DNA of 64,000 nucleotides. Origin: Mergibacter septicus (lineage in GTDB: Bacteria; Pseudomonadota; Gammaproteobacteria; Enterobacterales; Pasteurellaceae). Position 1 is the stretch's first letter. Each line of letters starts with the position of its first letter. A program made the position numbers and the translations under genes. The DNA lies in NCBI RefSeq assembly GCF_003265225.1, contig NZ_CP022013.1, positions 1,025,001 through 1,089,000 of the forward strand, written 5' to 3'. Shown piece by piece: positions 56,467-64,000 of the stretch. The notes under the pieces are model-generated. The model ran no database searches. It was not told the DNA's origin and worked only from the letters and a program-made list of their open reading frames with translations.

Positions 56467-57243
56467 TTATTGTACGTTAAAACCAAAAGATTGATAGATT
56501 TTTTTCGCTGTATCCGATTGTAGATAAGTGTAGAAATTTTGTACTGCTTGTGTATCATGCCCTTTAATAATTGTCGCTGGATACTCAATGGCAGGATATG
56601 AATCAAGCGGAAACTCAGCAACAACTTTAACTTTGTTACTTTGTTTTGCATCTGTACTATATACCACCCCTAAAGGGGCTTCTCCTCGCTCTACTAAAGC
56701 TAATGCCGCTCTTACATCTTTTCCTCTTGCCAATTTAGGTTCTAATTTATCCCAAAAGGCTAATTTTTGCATTGCCGCTTTCATATACTGTCCAGCAGGA
56801 ACATGATTTGGGTCACCAACCGCAAGATAACTATTCTCAAGATATTTAAACCAATCACCTGAATCGACTTCAAATTGTGTTATTTGGCTATTATTTGGTG
56901 CAATCATCACCAAACTATTCCCCACTAATACTTTTTCGCTATCCTGTACTGTCAATCCTTTCTGATTTAAATATGTCATCCATTTCGTATTTGCCGAAAC
57001 ATAAATATCTGCGGGAGCTCCTTGTTCAATCTGTTTAGCTAAGGTTGAAGAAGAAGCGAAAGAAAAAACGATCTTATCTTGAGGATAACGCTGACTATAT
57101 TCATCTGCGACTTTCTGCATTGCATTAGTCATCGATGCTGCAGCAAATACTGTAATTTCAGCGGCACATACTGATGTAGTAATTAATCCTAAACTTAATG
57201 CGATTAATCCAATTTTAAAAGTTACTTGCGGTTTTAAGTTCAT
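56467..57243 (-). CDS. modA: Molybdate-binding periplasmic protein ModA
   Basis: Periplasmic binding protein for molybdate/tungstate. It has a signal peptide (hydrophobic 10-25, cleavage CAA-EITV) followed by the family start ITVFAAASMTNAMQKVADEY. Further family stretches are SSTLAKQIEQGAPADIYVSA and VGDPNHVPAGQYMKAAM. The 258 residues are normal. First gene of modABC, behind a ModE-type operator. Confidence 0.96.
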   Translation of the reverse strand: MNLKPQVTFKIGLIALSLGLITTSVCAAEITVFAAASMTNAMQKVADEYSQRYPQDKIVFSFASSSTLAKQIEQGAPADIYVSANTKWMTYLNQKGLTVQDSEKVLVGNSLVMIAPNNSQITQFEVDSGDWFKYLENSYLAVGDPNHVPAGQYMKAAMQKLAFWDKLEPKLARGKDVRAALALVERGEAPLGVVYSTDAKQSNKVKVVAEFPLDSYPAIEYPATIIKGHDTQAVQNFYTYLQSDTAKKIYQSFGFNVQ

Positions 57244-57282
57244 AACGATCCTCTCAATATGATATGATAAGGTAAATTTTGA

Positions 57283-57300
57283 TATATAATAAATTATATA
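57283..57300. promoter_or_regulatory. Candidate ModE operator upstream of modA
   Basis: An 18-base palindrome TATATAAT-AA-ATTATATA, extended on the right by ACG, lies in the 115-base divergent gap between modA and modE. ModE sites are built from TATATAAC-like half-sites, so it fits. Molybdate-loaded ModE would repress modABC and perhaps its own gene. Confidence 0.7.
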
Positions 57301-57358
57301 ACGTTTGTCTAATAAAATTCTAGTGGAATTTTTTGAAAGGATTTAGAGGAAAAAGTGT

Positions 57359-58138
57359 ATGCTAACGCCAGAAATTTTATTAACAATTAAACTAAATGGT
57401 ATTCTTTTTGCTGATCCTAGACGGATAGAATTATTAAGGCAAATCAAAAACTGCCATTCAATCAATCAAGCTGCTAAGCTGGCTAACGTAAGCTATAAAA
57501 CAGCTTGGGATAATATTGATGCAATGACTAAAGTCAGTCCACAACCTTTGCTAGAACGTAGCATAGGTGGAAAAAATGGGGGAGGTACTCAGTTAACTGT
57601 CTATGCAGAACGCCTTTTGCAACTGTATGAATTAACCACCCAACTACAAGAAAAAGCATTCGCAATTCTACATGATCAAAATATTCCTTTAGATAATTTA
57701 CTGGTTGCAACCGCTCATTCGTCATTACAAAGCAGTGCTAGAAATCAATTTTTTGGTGAAGTAATTAGCTACCAACAACAAGGTATACAAACTCTAGTCA
57801 AGATTCATATTGAAGGATTAGAACAAGCAATAACTGCCTCAATTACGGCTCAAAGTTATCAACGTTTGAAATTACATCAAGGAAAAGAAGTAATGTTAAT
57901 GGTCAAAGCACCTTGGGTTAAATTATTCCCTTTAGAATCTCTCACCAATAAACAAAAACTAAATTATTTTATTGGAACTGTTATCTCAACCACACAAAAT
58001 CAAGCTCATCAAGAAGTTGTCGTTCAATTAGGTGAAAATTTAAGTTGTTGTGCAACAACAGAACATACTTTCACTTCTGGCGACAAAGTGCATTTACACA
58101 TTGATCCTGAACAAATTATTCTTTCAACACTTTATTAA
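57359..58138 (+). CDS. modE: Molybdate-dependent transcriptional regulator ModE
   Basis: Repressor of modABC when bound to molybdate. The N-terminal winged helix includes NCHSINQAAKLANVSYKTAWDNIDAM. Two C-terminal Mop domains occupy about 125-190 and 195-259 (ARNQFFGEVISYQQQG and NYFIGTVISTTQN). The 259 residues match E. coli ModE (262). Ribosome binding site GAGGAA. A short GCGATCT/AGATCGC hairpin (58159-58178) after the stop is a weak terminator. Confidence 0.95.
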   Translation: MLTPEILLTIKLNGILFADPRRIELLRQIKNCHSINQAAKLANVSYKTAWDNIDAMTKVSPQPLLERSIGGKNGGGTQLTVYAERLLQLYELTTQLQEKAFAILHDQNIPLDNLLVATAHSSLQSSARNQFFGEVISYQQQGIQTLVKIHIEGLEQAITASITAQSYQRLKLHQGKEVMLMVKAPWVKLFPLESLTNKQKLNYFIGTVISTTQNQAHQEVVVQLGENLSCCATTEHTFTSGDKVHLHIDPEQIILSTLY

Positions 58139-58188
58139 AAACACTCAATATATTGATTGCGATCTGCTAATAGATCGCTTTGCAAAAA

Positions 58189-59361
58189 TTATTTCGCTAA
58201 TTTAATTAATTGAGTAGCCAAAATATCCGCTGTTTTTTGATAGCCTTTCAAAGTAAAATGAACGCCATCTTGTCGAGCTAAACCTTGCTTGATCCATTTC
58301 TTCATACTGCATTTTCCTCCCATTGCAGCCTGCCACGACCAATACAGTAGCTTTTGCTCTTTGGCTAAACGTTTTTGCATCTGCTGAATACGGTCTAAAG
58401 AAACCGTTCTCACACCACAACGCTGACGGCTACTCTGTGTCTTTTGTAAGGTTTCAGGTGCAGAAATCACTAAAATACCAGCATTAGGTAACGTTTGACG
58501 AATTTCCTTTATTAACTCTCGCCACGCTTTTTCTGTATTCGTCAAATCTAAATTCTGATTTAAACTTTCATTCGTCCCATAAGCTAAAATAATAAGATCC
58601 GCTTGTGTTTGTGCTAGATCCTCTGTCCAATTTTCTCGCCATTTCTTAAATTCTGTCAACTGCGAGCCATTAATTCCCATTGCGGATAACACGATGCCAG
58701 ATGATTGATTTTCAATATTGATACTGCCAAATTGCCATAAATTCCCTTCGTTACTACTATAAGTAACGGGTAATTTTCCTTCAACTTGGATATATTGCCA
58801 ATTCCCACTCTGTTCAGGCTTAATCTTAAATTTACTGCCTTTCCCATCAATAATAGAAAGTGGTTGTTGGACTAATAATGGACGAAGACTAAAAGTAATC
58901 TGCTTTAACTGATTATCTTCTTTTGTCGGACTAATAGTAACCGAATAATGATTATCTTGGTTCCCAGATAACGCTGTTATACCACCTAGTGGAAATTCTA
59001 CTTGGTCTTTATCTCTTAAGCTGGTTAAACTTATCGCTTGATTATCACTATATTTAACACGTTCTAATACCTGCCCTCGTACTCGATTTGGGTAGATCCA
59101 ACCAATCCCAGCATCACCCCAATGCTGTTGCAGTTTCCTACGCAGTTCACCACTAAAAAAATCACTTGCCGTATGCGAATCCCCTAACTGTAAAATACGG
59201 AATTTAACCGCTTTTCCCTGATTTAATTGTTGTAATTTTTTTAACCAAGGTTGATTTACCGAGTGATTATAATTTATCAAACGTGGGGTTTCTGTTGATT
59301 CCGCTATGCTACAAGCAGATAACAAAATGATTCCTAATAGCACTAGTAAAGATTTTTTCAT
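58189..59361 (-). CDS. SGNH-hydrolase lipoprotein, Ape1-like peptidoglycan O-acetylesterase
   Basis: A 390-residue lipoprotein: lipobox LLSAC with C17. SGNH blocks: S62 in LQLGDSHTASD, block II in AMGING, N264 in YGTNE, and D365/H368 in DGVHFT. About 160 residues with beta-rich character are inserted between blocks I and II, where Ape1-type esterases carry a CBM35 module. Position after an MBOAT gene and another SGNH gene supports an O-acetylpeptidoglycan esterase that opens the wall for lytic enzymes. Assignment is by architecture and context; the substrate is not proven. Confidence 0.75.
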   Translation of the reverse strand: MKKSLLVLLGIILLSACSIAESTETPRLINYNHSVNQPWLKKLQQLNQGKAVKFRILQLGDSHTASDFFSGELRRKLQQHWGDAGIGWIYPNRVRGQVLERVKYSDNQAISLTSLRDKDQVEFPLGGITALSGNQDNHYSVTISPTKEDNQLKQITFSLRPLLVQQPLSIIDGKGSKFKIKPEQSGNWQYIQVEGKLPVTYSSNEGNLWQFGSINIENQSSGIVLSAMGINGSQLTEFKKWRENWTEDLAQTQADLIILAYGTNESLNQNLDLTNTEKAWRELIKEIRQTLPNAGILVISAPETLQKTQSSRQRCGVRTVSLDRIQQMQKRLAKEQKLLYWSWQAAMGGKCSMKKWIKQGLARQDGVHFTLKGYQKTADILATQLIKLAK

Positions 59362-59402
59362 TACACCTTATCTTCTCTTTTATTTTTAAATAGATCTTAT
59401 AT

Positions 59403-60665
59403 TCATAGATAATGAATATATTGCAAAATATAATCTGCCACATACCTTCCACCCGCAAGAGTAAAATGAATACCATCTTTTGTTCTTACACGGATATTCT
59501 TCTGATCAACAGATAAGGTATCGATAAAATGATCTTCTCCACCACTCAAATACCGTTCAAGTGGAATCCAAACACCATACGCTTTGATTTCATCTGCATA
59601 TAATTGGTTCAAATAACGAGTTTGTTGGTTCAATTTATTTTTCCGGATAAACGGCACTTCAATCCAAATTAACTGTACTTGATGCTGTTTTGCTGAATGA
59701 ACAATTTGTTGGATACGTTGACGATAAACCTTTTCCCACATTGGGCTTTTAAATTTTAAATAAGCCCCTCTCCGATTTTCTGGGTTAGGCATATCCCAAG
59801 GATCATTCGCACCTAACATCACAATTAATAATTTAATTTTAGGATCTTGCTCTAAGGCTTGCTCAATTGTCTCAGGCCAATTAAAAAAATGAGGATAGGA
59901 TAAGCCTGTACTTTGCTTACTTAAATTAATCGAATTAATCCCAAATTTTTTCTTTAGCAATTTTTGTAATTGTGGGGCTAAGCCTTGCATTAGAGAATCG
60001 CCCGCAAACAAAACTTTATTCCCATTCTGTAACGCCGTATATGGTGTTTTAACAGTCTTTTCTGCATCTAAATTTTCTACGGTTTGTTTTAACTGCAACT
60101 TATTTTTTTCCAGCATTTTACTATCTAGTTGCTCAGCCATAGGCGATGAAGCAACAAAATTTACACCATTTTGCTGATTCTTCTGTACCGCTATAAAAGA
60201 CTTCTTAGAGGCTTTCGTTTCACCTTCTTTAATCAATACTGCTTGACCTTTTTCAACCTCTTTATAGAAAGTAAGCTCACCCTGATTGTTTTCTAATTCG
60301 CTCTTTTCAATTTCACTAGTTTCTATACCTTGTTCTAAAGTTTCTCCCTGAGATGCTAGATCCTGAGATAACGAAGAAGATTCATTTTGATCAATTAAAT
60401 AACCATCTTCATTCGCTAACCAAGCAATGAGATCTTTGGATTGTTGATTAACTTTCTGTTGTAATTCAGCACCTGCTCGCCACCAACTAAAACGTTCAAG
60501 GGTAACTAATGGGCTATCTTGATGATAGGTCTGTTGCCAATAAAAATTAATTGATTGCTGACTAAACCAAACCAACACCAGCATAATACTGATTAACACT
60601 AAATAAAATTTGTGCCAACCTAGATGTTGAAGTTGTAGCTTTGAGTTATTCTTAGAAATTTGCAT
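59403..60665 (-). CDS. SGNH/DUF459-type protein, PatB-like O-acetyltransferase
   Basis: A 420-residue protein anchored by one membrane segment (about 20-37). A charged, poorly conserved linker (about 90-205) leads to an SGNH domain with S224 (FAGDSLMQGL), GANDPWDM (284-291) and D397/H400 in DGIHFT. The ATG at 60665 overlaps the end of the acyltransferase gene by 14 bases and follows GGGG, so coupling is likely. PatB-type enzymes transfer acetyl groups from the membrane protein PatA to peptidoglycan. That role is inferred from the partner and domain. Confidence 0.72.
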   Translation of the reverse strand: MQISKNNSKLQLQHLGWHKFYLVLISIMLVLVWFSQQSINFYWQQTYHQDSPLVTLERFSWWRAGAELQQKVNQQSKDLIAWLANEDGYLIDQNESSSLSQDLASQGETLEQGIETSEIEKSELENNQGELTFYKEVEKGQAVLIKEGETKASKKSFIAVQKNQQNGVNFVASSPMAEQLDSKMLEKNKLQLKQTVENLDAEKTVKTPYTALQNGNKVLFAGDSLMQGLAPQLQKLLKKKFGINSINLSKQSTGLSYPHFFNWPETIEQALEQDPKIKLLIVMLGANDPWDMPNPENRRGAYLKFKSPMWEKVYRQRIQQIVHSAKQHQVQLIWIEVPFIRKNKLNQQTRYLNQLYADEIKAYGVWIPLERYLSGGEDHFIDTLSVDQKNIRVRTKDGIHFTLAGGRYVADYILQYIHYL

Positions 60666-62079
60666 AGATAAACCCCGGAATGCCAGAAGGTGCAAGGACA
60701 ATAATTAACATCATGATTAATGTAATCGGCACAAACCACAACCAATAAGGTAAATTCTCTAAAAGCCTCACAAAAGCCTCAAAACCACGTACAAACAATG
60801 GGTAAACAATTAATGTAAATATAAATAATCCTAATACCAGCCAATTCTGCAGATTACTCTGCAGAGAAAAATTCTGCCAAAGTGCAGTAAACATTAAATT
60901 AGCATCAGATAAACTTGATGTACGGAAGACAACGAAACTAAAGACTACAAAATGGATTGTAACAATAATACCTAACACTTTCCCTAAAGGTGTTATCACT
61001 AATCTTTCACGTCCAAAAAAATGATCTGTTATATTCAAAATAACTAATGCAATTCCGTGCAATCCTCCCCATAACAAAAAATTCCACCCAGAACCATGCC
61101 AAATTCCTGATAATAACATTGCAATTACTAAGTTTACTTGTGTTCTCCCCCAACCATTTCGGCTTCCACCTAAAGGGATATAGATATAATCTCGAATCCA
61201 AGTTGATAATGTAATATGCCAGCGATTCCAAAAATCTCGAATATTAAAAGCTCTCAGTGGCATATTAAAATTCTTAGGTAAATCAAAACCTAATAACATT
61301 GCTATACCAATTACTAAATCTGTATAACCTGAAAAATCCAAAAAGAGTTGGGCGGTATAGCCATACATTGCATTTAATACCTCAATACCTTGATATTGCA
61401 ATGGATTTTCAAAAACAGGATCGACAAATTGTTCTCCTAAAGTCCCACTTAACCACCACTTTTTCGCTATTCCTAATAATACTAAACTGATCGCTAAAGC
61501 GGGGCGAATAATCTGTCTAGGCACCACTGTTTTTAATTGAACCGCCATACCTTGATGTTCACCATAAATACTTTTCATTTTTCCTACACGAGCAATAGGC
61601 CCTGAGGTAATTGTCGGAAAAAAACTAAAATGCAACAACGTCTCAAACATTGTCAGTTTTATATTTTCACCACGATATAACTCAACTAAGTAAGCAATGG
61701 CTTGAAAGGTATAATAAGAAACTCCTAAAGGAAGAACGATATCAATAACTTGTTGCCCAAACCAATTTTGTAACTGAGGGCGAAAAAAATCAAAATACTT
61801 AAAAACACCTAAATTCAACAAGGTGATAACGATCGCAGTAATAAAATAACCTTTTTTCCAACCTATTCTTTGTTCATTTGAAATTCGTTGTGCAAACCAA
61901 TTAATAATAATTGCAAAGCTAAAGACGGTAACTAAAAACCAAGGATTCAACTGCCACAACCAATAACCACTTGCTAACAATAATAAAAAATTCTGACATT
62001 TAGGTGAAAAACGACACAACCAATACAAAGGAAAAAAGATAATAAAAAAAAGAGTAAATTCAATCGATAAAAACGGCAT
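60652..62079 (-). CDS. MBOAT-family membrane O-acyltransferase, PatA-like
   Basis: A 475-residue polytopic membrane protein of the AlgI/DltB/PatA group. Conserved features are FWNRWHITLSTWIRDYIYIP (H288) and GIWHGSGWNFLLWGGLHG with the catalytic His H328, plus H341. It would move acetyl groups across the inner membrane for the SGNH partner encoded next. It is first gene of the three-gene cluster. Alginate genes are absent, so peptidoglycan or another envelope glycan is the likely acceptor. Confidence 0.82.
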   Translation of the reverse strand: MPFLSIEFTLFFIIFFPLYWLCRFSPKCQNFLLLLASGYWLWQLNPWFLVTVFSFAIIINWFAQRISNEQRIGWKKGYFITAIVITLLNLGVFKYFDFFRPQLQNWFGQQVIDIVLPLGVSYYTFQAIAYLVELYRGENIKLTMFETLLHFSFFPTITSGPIARVGKMKSIYGEHQGMAVQLKTVVPRQIIRPALAISLVLLGIAKKWWLSGTLGEQFVDPVFENPLQYQGIEVLNAMYGYTAQLFLDFSGYTDLVIGIAMLLGFDLPKNFNMPLRAFNIRDFWNRWHITLSTWIRDYIYIPLGGSRNGWGRTQVNLVIAMLLSGIWHGSGWNFLLWGGLHGIALVILNITDHFFGRERLVITPLGKVLGIIVTIHFVVFSFVVFRTSSLSDANLMFTALWQNFSLQSNLQNWLVLGLFIFTLIVYPLFVRGFEAFVRLLENLPYWLWFVPITLIMMLIIVLAPSGIPGFIYANF

Positions 62080-62288
62080 ATCTGTATCACCTATTCAGAT
62101 AAAACTCGGTAAAAAAATTGTGATAAACTATAACAAAAAGGCAATAAGAAAGATAAAAATTTTTATTAATTTAAACCAAACCTAGCATAAACTGTATTTA
62201 ATTTAAGCATCTATCTTTTTTTTACGAAAAAACATTTGAAATCAATTCAAAAATCATTATACTTCGCAACACAAATTCAGTGCTTAAT

Positions 62289-62365
62289 GCGACCGTAGCT
62301 CAGTTGGTTAGAGCACCACCTTGACATGGTGGGGGTCGGTGGTTCGAGTCCACTCGGTCGCACCA
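62289..62365 (+). tRNA. tRNA-Val (anticodon GAC)
   Basis: A 77-base gene including encoded CCA. The acceptor stem GCGACCG pairs with CGGTCGC, and the anticodon stem-loop is CCACC-TTGACAT-GGTGG with anticodon GAC. The T-arm loop GGTTCGAGTCC is standard. It is followed at 203 bases by an integrase gene, so its 3' end is the probable attachment site. Confidence 0.97.
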
Positions 62366-62485
62366 TTCAGCTAAAAATCCCCAAATTCACCTACTAAGAT
62401 CCAAATCAACCTTTTAAGATATTTTATTGAAATTAAAGGCTTTTTTATCAAATTTACTTCAAAATAACTCTCTTTTTATCGTCAT

Positions 62486-62550
62486 TTTACAGCCTCATTA
62501 GATCTACTATAAGATTAGATCACACCTAAATTACACCTTAAATTACACCT
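62486..62550 (+). promoter_or_regulatory. Integrase promoter with three downstream ACACCT repeats
   Basis: TTTACA (62486-62491), 16 bases, TATAAG (62508-62513) form a likely promoter. ACACCT occurs at 62522-62527, 62533-62538 and 62545-62550, each followed by (T/C)AAAT or AAATT, at 11- and 12-base spacing. Such helically phased repeats near an integrase gene often are arm-type integrase or excisionase sites. Confidence 0.55.
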
Positions 62551-62567
62551 CAAATAGGGAAAAATTT

Positions 62568-63557
62568 ATGGCAACATTTATAAAAACAAAAACATCTTGG
62601 AAAGCACAGATCAGAAAAAAAGGGATATCAAAATCGAAAAACTTCCGCACAAAAGCAGAAGCACAAAACTGGGCATACAAACTAGAAATGGAAATAGAAA
62701 GCGGAAAATATGATGCTATACCGAATTTGCCGTTTTCTCATCTGATTGAAAAATACTTAAGAGAAATAACACCAACTAAGCGAAGTGCAAGACATGAAAC
62801 ATTAAGATTATATCGTTTGCAAGAAATGCCAATTGGAAAAGTTTCGCTAAGAGAACTGACTGATGATCATTTTAGACAATGGCGAGATGCTAGATTGAAA
62901 GAAGTCAGCTCTGCAAGTGTAAGAAGAGAATGGTCAACTATCAGCAATATGCTTAATATTGCAGTCACGGAATGGAAACTCTTAAAAGAAAACCCACTTA
63001 AAACAGTGAAAAAGCCAGAGCCCCCTAAACCTCGGACACGCAGATATAGTCAGGAAGAGATAGATGCCCTAATTTATAGTTCTGGTTACAACATTAACGA
63101 ACCACCAGAAACGTCAACCGCCAGAGTCGGTGCGGCAATATTATTTGCAATAGAAACCGCTATGCGAGCTGGTGAAATAGTCAATCTAACGTGGGACAAC
63201 GTCTATTTTGATGACCGCATAGCTCATCTACCAAAAACTAAAAATGGTTGGCCAAGAGACGTGCCTTTATCTACTAACGCACTAAAAATTCTCAACCATT
63301 TAAAACAAATAGAGAATGGCAACAGTGTATTTCAGCTAACTTCACAAAATCTTGATGCTCTATTTAGAAAGTTAAAGAAACGCACAATGTTAGAAAACTT
63401 GCATTTTCACGACACAAGACGAGAAGCATTAACTCGATTAGCAGAAAAAGTTGATGTAATGACTCTAGCAAAAATATCGGGTCACAGAGATTTGTCTATT
63501 TTACAGAATACATATTACGCCCCAGATATGAAAAAAGTCGCAAATCTATTAGACTAA
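62568..63557 (+). CDS. Phage-type tyrosine recombinase (integrase)
   Basis: A 329-residue integrase. The N-terminal arm-binding part (KTSWKAQIRKKGISKSKNF) is followed by a SAM-like core-binding domain (about 60-150). Catalytic residues of the C-terminal domain are R in AMRAGEI, K in PKTKNGWPR, HDTRR, the His in SGHRD and the nucleophile in QNTYYAP. It lies next to tRNA-Val and reads away from it, the usual layout of a prophage or genomic island end. The frame is intact. Confidence 0.95.
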   Translation: MATFIKTKTSWKAQIRKKGISKSKNFRTKAEAQNWAYKLEMEIESGKYDAIPNLPFSHLIEKYLREITPTKRSARHETLRLYRLQEMPIGKVSLRELTDDHFRQWRDARLKEVSSASVRREWSTISNMLNIAVTEWKLLKENPLKTVKKPEPPKPRTRRYSQEEIDALIYSSGYNINEPPETSTARVGAAILFAIETAMRAGEIVNLTWDNVYFDDRIAHLPKTKNGWPRDVPLSTNALKILNHLKQIENGNSVFQLTSQNLDALFRKLKKRTMLENLHFHDTRREALTRLAEKVDVMTLAKISGHRDLSILQNTYYAPDMKKVANLLD

Positions 63558-63586
63558 AAAAACAAAACCCCCGCATTCAGTGGGGG
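63555..63586 (-). terminator. Terminator between integrase and excisionase-like gene
   Basis: CCCCC (63568-63572) and GGGGG (63582-63586) form a hairpin followed on the minus strand by TTTTGTTTTTTT. It mainly serves the minus-strand gene; the plus-side T-run is weak. Confidence 0.7.
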
Positions 63587-63610
63587 TGATTTAAATAATA
63601 TTTTATAAAT

Positions 63611-63916
63611 TTAACACAAAATTCTATCTGCTTTTTTCTTTTTTCGTTTTAATACAACAAAATCAACGACTTCCCCAGCAATCCATCTGTTACAGGTTTT
63701 TCCTCCTGTTCTACCATTAAATTCTACAGGGTTGGGAAACTGTGGATCAGAAATAATTGAACGTTTCGTATGTTCATACGAATAACCGATAAAGTCAGCA
63801 ATCTCTTGAGCACTGACTAATTCCATACTCCCTTTAGAAAACTTACTGGCTTTTTCTTTTAGCAATATTTCAACAGAACATAATTTATCAAACAACACTT
63901 GATTAGTAATTTCCAT
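63611..63916 (-). CDS. Excisionase/AlpA-like small DNA-binding protein
   Basis: A 101-residue protein with a winged-helix-like segment (SAQEIADFIGYSYEHTKRSI, about 35-54). The substrate-like PQFPNPVEFNGRTGGKTCNRWIAGEVVDF that follows is typical of AlpA/Xis-type regulators. A basic end (LKRKKKKADRI) closes it. The ATG has GGGGGA upstream. It faces the integrase gene, matching a directionality factor role. The exact family is not certain. Confidence 0.7.
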   Translation of the reverse strand: MEITNQVLFDKLCSVEILLKEKASKFSKGSMELVSAQEIADFIGYSYEHTKRSIISDPQFPNPVEFNGRTGGKTCNRWIAGEVVDFVVLKRKKKKADRILC

Positions 63917-63927
63917 AAAATCCCCCG

Positions 63928-64000
63928 TTAATCACAACTATTTTCAAACCATAATTGGTCAAATTTATCAATAATCAAAACTCGGCCATCACTGACTGTT
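63928..64000 (-). CDS. C-terminal end of a further prophage gene (partial)
   Basis: An open frame on the minus strand enters from the right edge and ends TVSDGRVLIIDKFDQLWFEN, then SCD and TAA, 11 bases upstream of the excisionase-like start. Only 23 codons are visible; the product is not recognisable. Tight spacing suggests one operon. Confidence 0.5.
   Translation of the reverse strand, partial: TVSDGRVLIIDKFDQLWFENSCD

Noticed and set aside
54588-57243. Alternative reading of modABC as a sulfate or generic ABC importer
   Set aside because: The C-terminal Mop/TOBE domain of ModC, the ModA sequence and the divergent modE with a TATATAAT palindrome identify molybdate.
62522-62550. CRISPR-like reading of the ACACCT repeats
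   Set aside because: Repeats are only about 6-11 bases with no spacers of fixed length; integrase/excisionase arm sites are a better fit. No CRISPR array was seen elsewhere.

Overview
This 64-kb window is chromosomal DNA of a low-GC gammaproteobacterium, most likely a Pasteurellaceae (Haemophilus/Actinobacillus/Pasteurella relatives). The main reasons are the gene set and order (mglBAC beside galTKM, sspAB, emrRAB, rpsP-rimM-trmD-rplS, modABC with divergent modE), an IS1016-type remnant, an adhesin with an extended signal peptide, and the 9-base Haemophilus-type DNA uptake core AAGTGCGGT. I noticed only three copies of that core, which is sparse for this family.

Layout. 0-7 kb holds housekeeping genes (tal, lptD, der, hemA). 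7-14 kb is one giant trimeric autotransporter adhesin of 2273 residues. 14-22 kb has marC, serS and the isoleucine/valine operon ilvGMDA, headed by an intact attenuator with leader peptide. 22-24 kb has crcB and sspA-sspB. 24-28 kb is the galactose uptake operon mglBAC. 37-40.6 kb is the galactose catabolic operon galTKM, divergent from mgl. 40.7-54.5 kb carries yffB, dapE, an M15 peptidase, rpsI/rplM, a DegQ protease, hda, uraA-upp, the emrRAB efflux operon and the rpsP operon. 54.6-58.1 kb is the molybdate system. 58.2-62.1 kb is a three-gene cluster that looks like peptidoglycan O-acetylation (MBOAT acyltransferase, SGNH transferase, SGNH esterase lipoprotein). From 62.3 kb a prophage or integrative element begins at a tRNA-Val(GAC) gene, with integrase, excisionase-like gene and the end of one more gene before the window closes.

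The most notable region is 27,996-37,122. This 9.1-kb unit sits between the mgl and gal promoters. It is bounded by perfect 25-bp terminal inverted repeats and a perfect 8-bp target duplication (AAAAAATA), so it appears to have moved in as one transposon. It carries two diverged full-length IS1595-type transposases near its ends plus the N-terminal stub of a third. It also has a complete restriction-modification system with two methyltransferases, a small controller-type regulator and a large nuclease with two PD-(D/E)XK-like motifs, and a phage-type repressor divergent from one transposase. Three small accessory proteins complete the set. One of them ends in a tail almost identical to the acidic tip of single-stranded DNA-binding protein (SSB). 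Two of the minus-strand genes place their ribosome binding site in the 3' arm of an 11-bp terminator-like hairpin, and the transposase stub has a weaker version.

Both galactose promoters next to the insertion keep class-II CRP spacing, so the element appears to have landed without destroying either operon. No galS/galR-type repressor gene lies between them.
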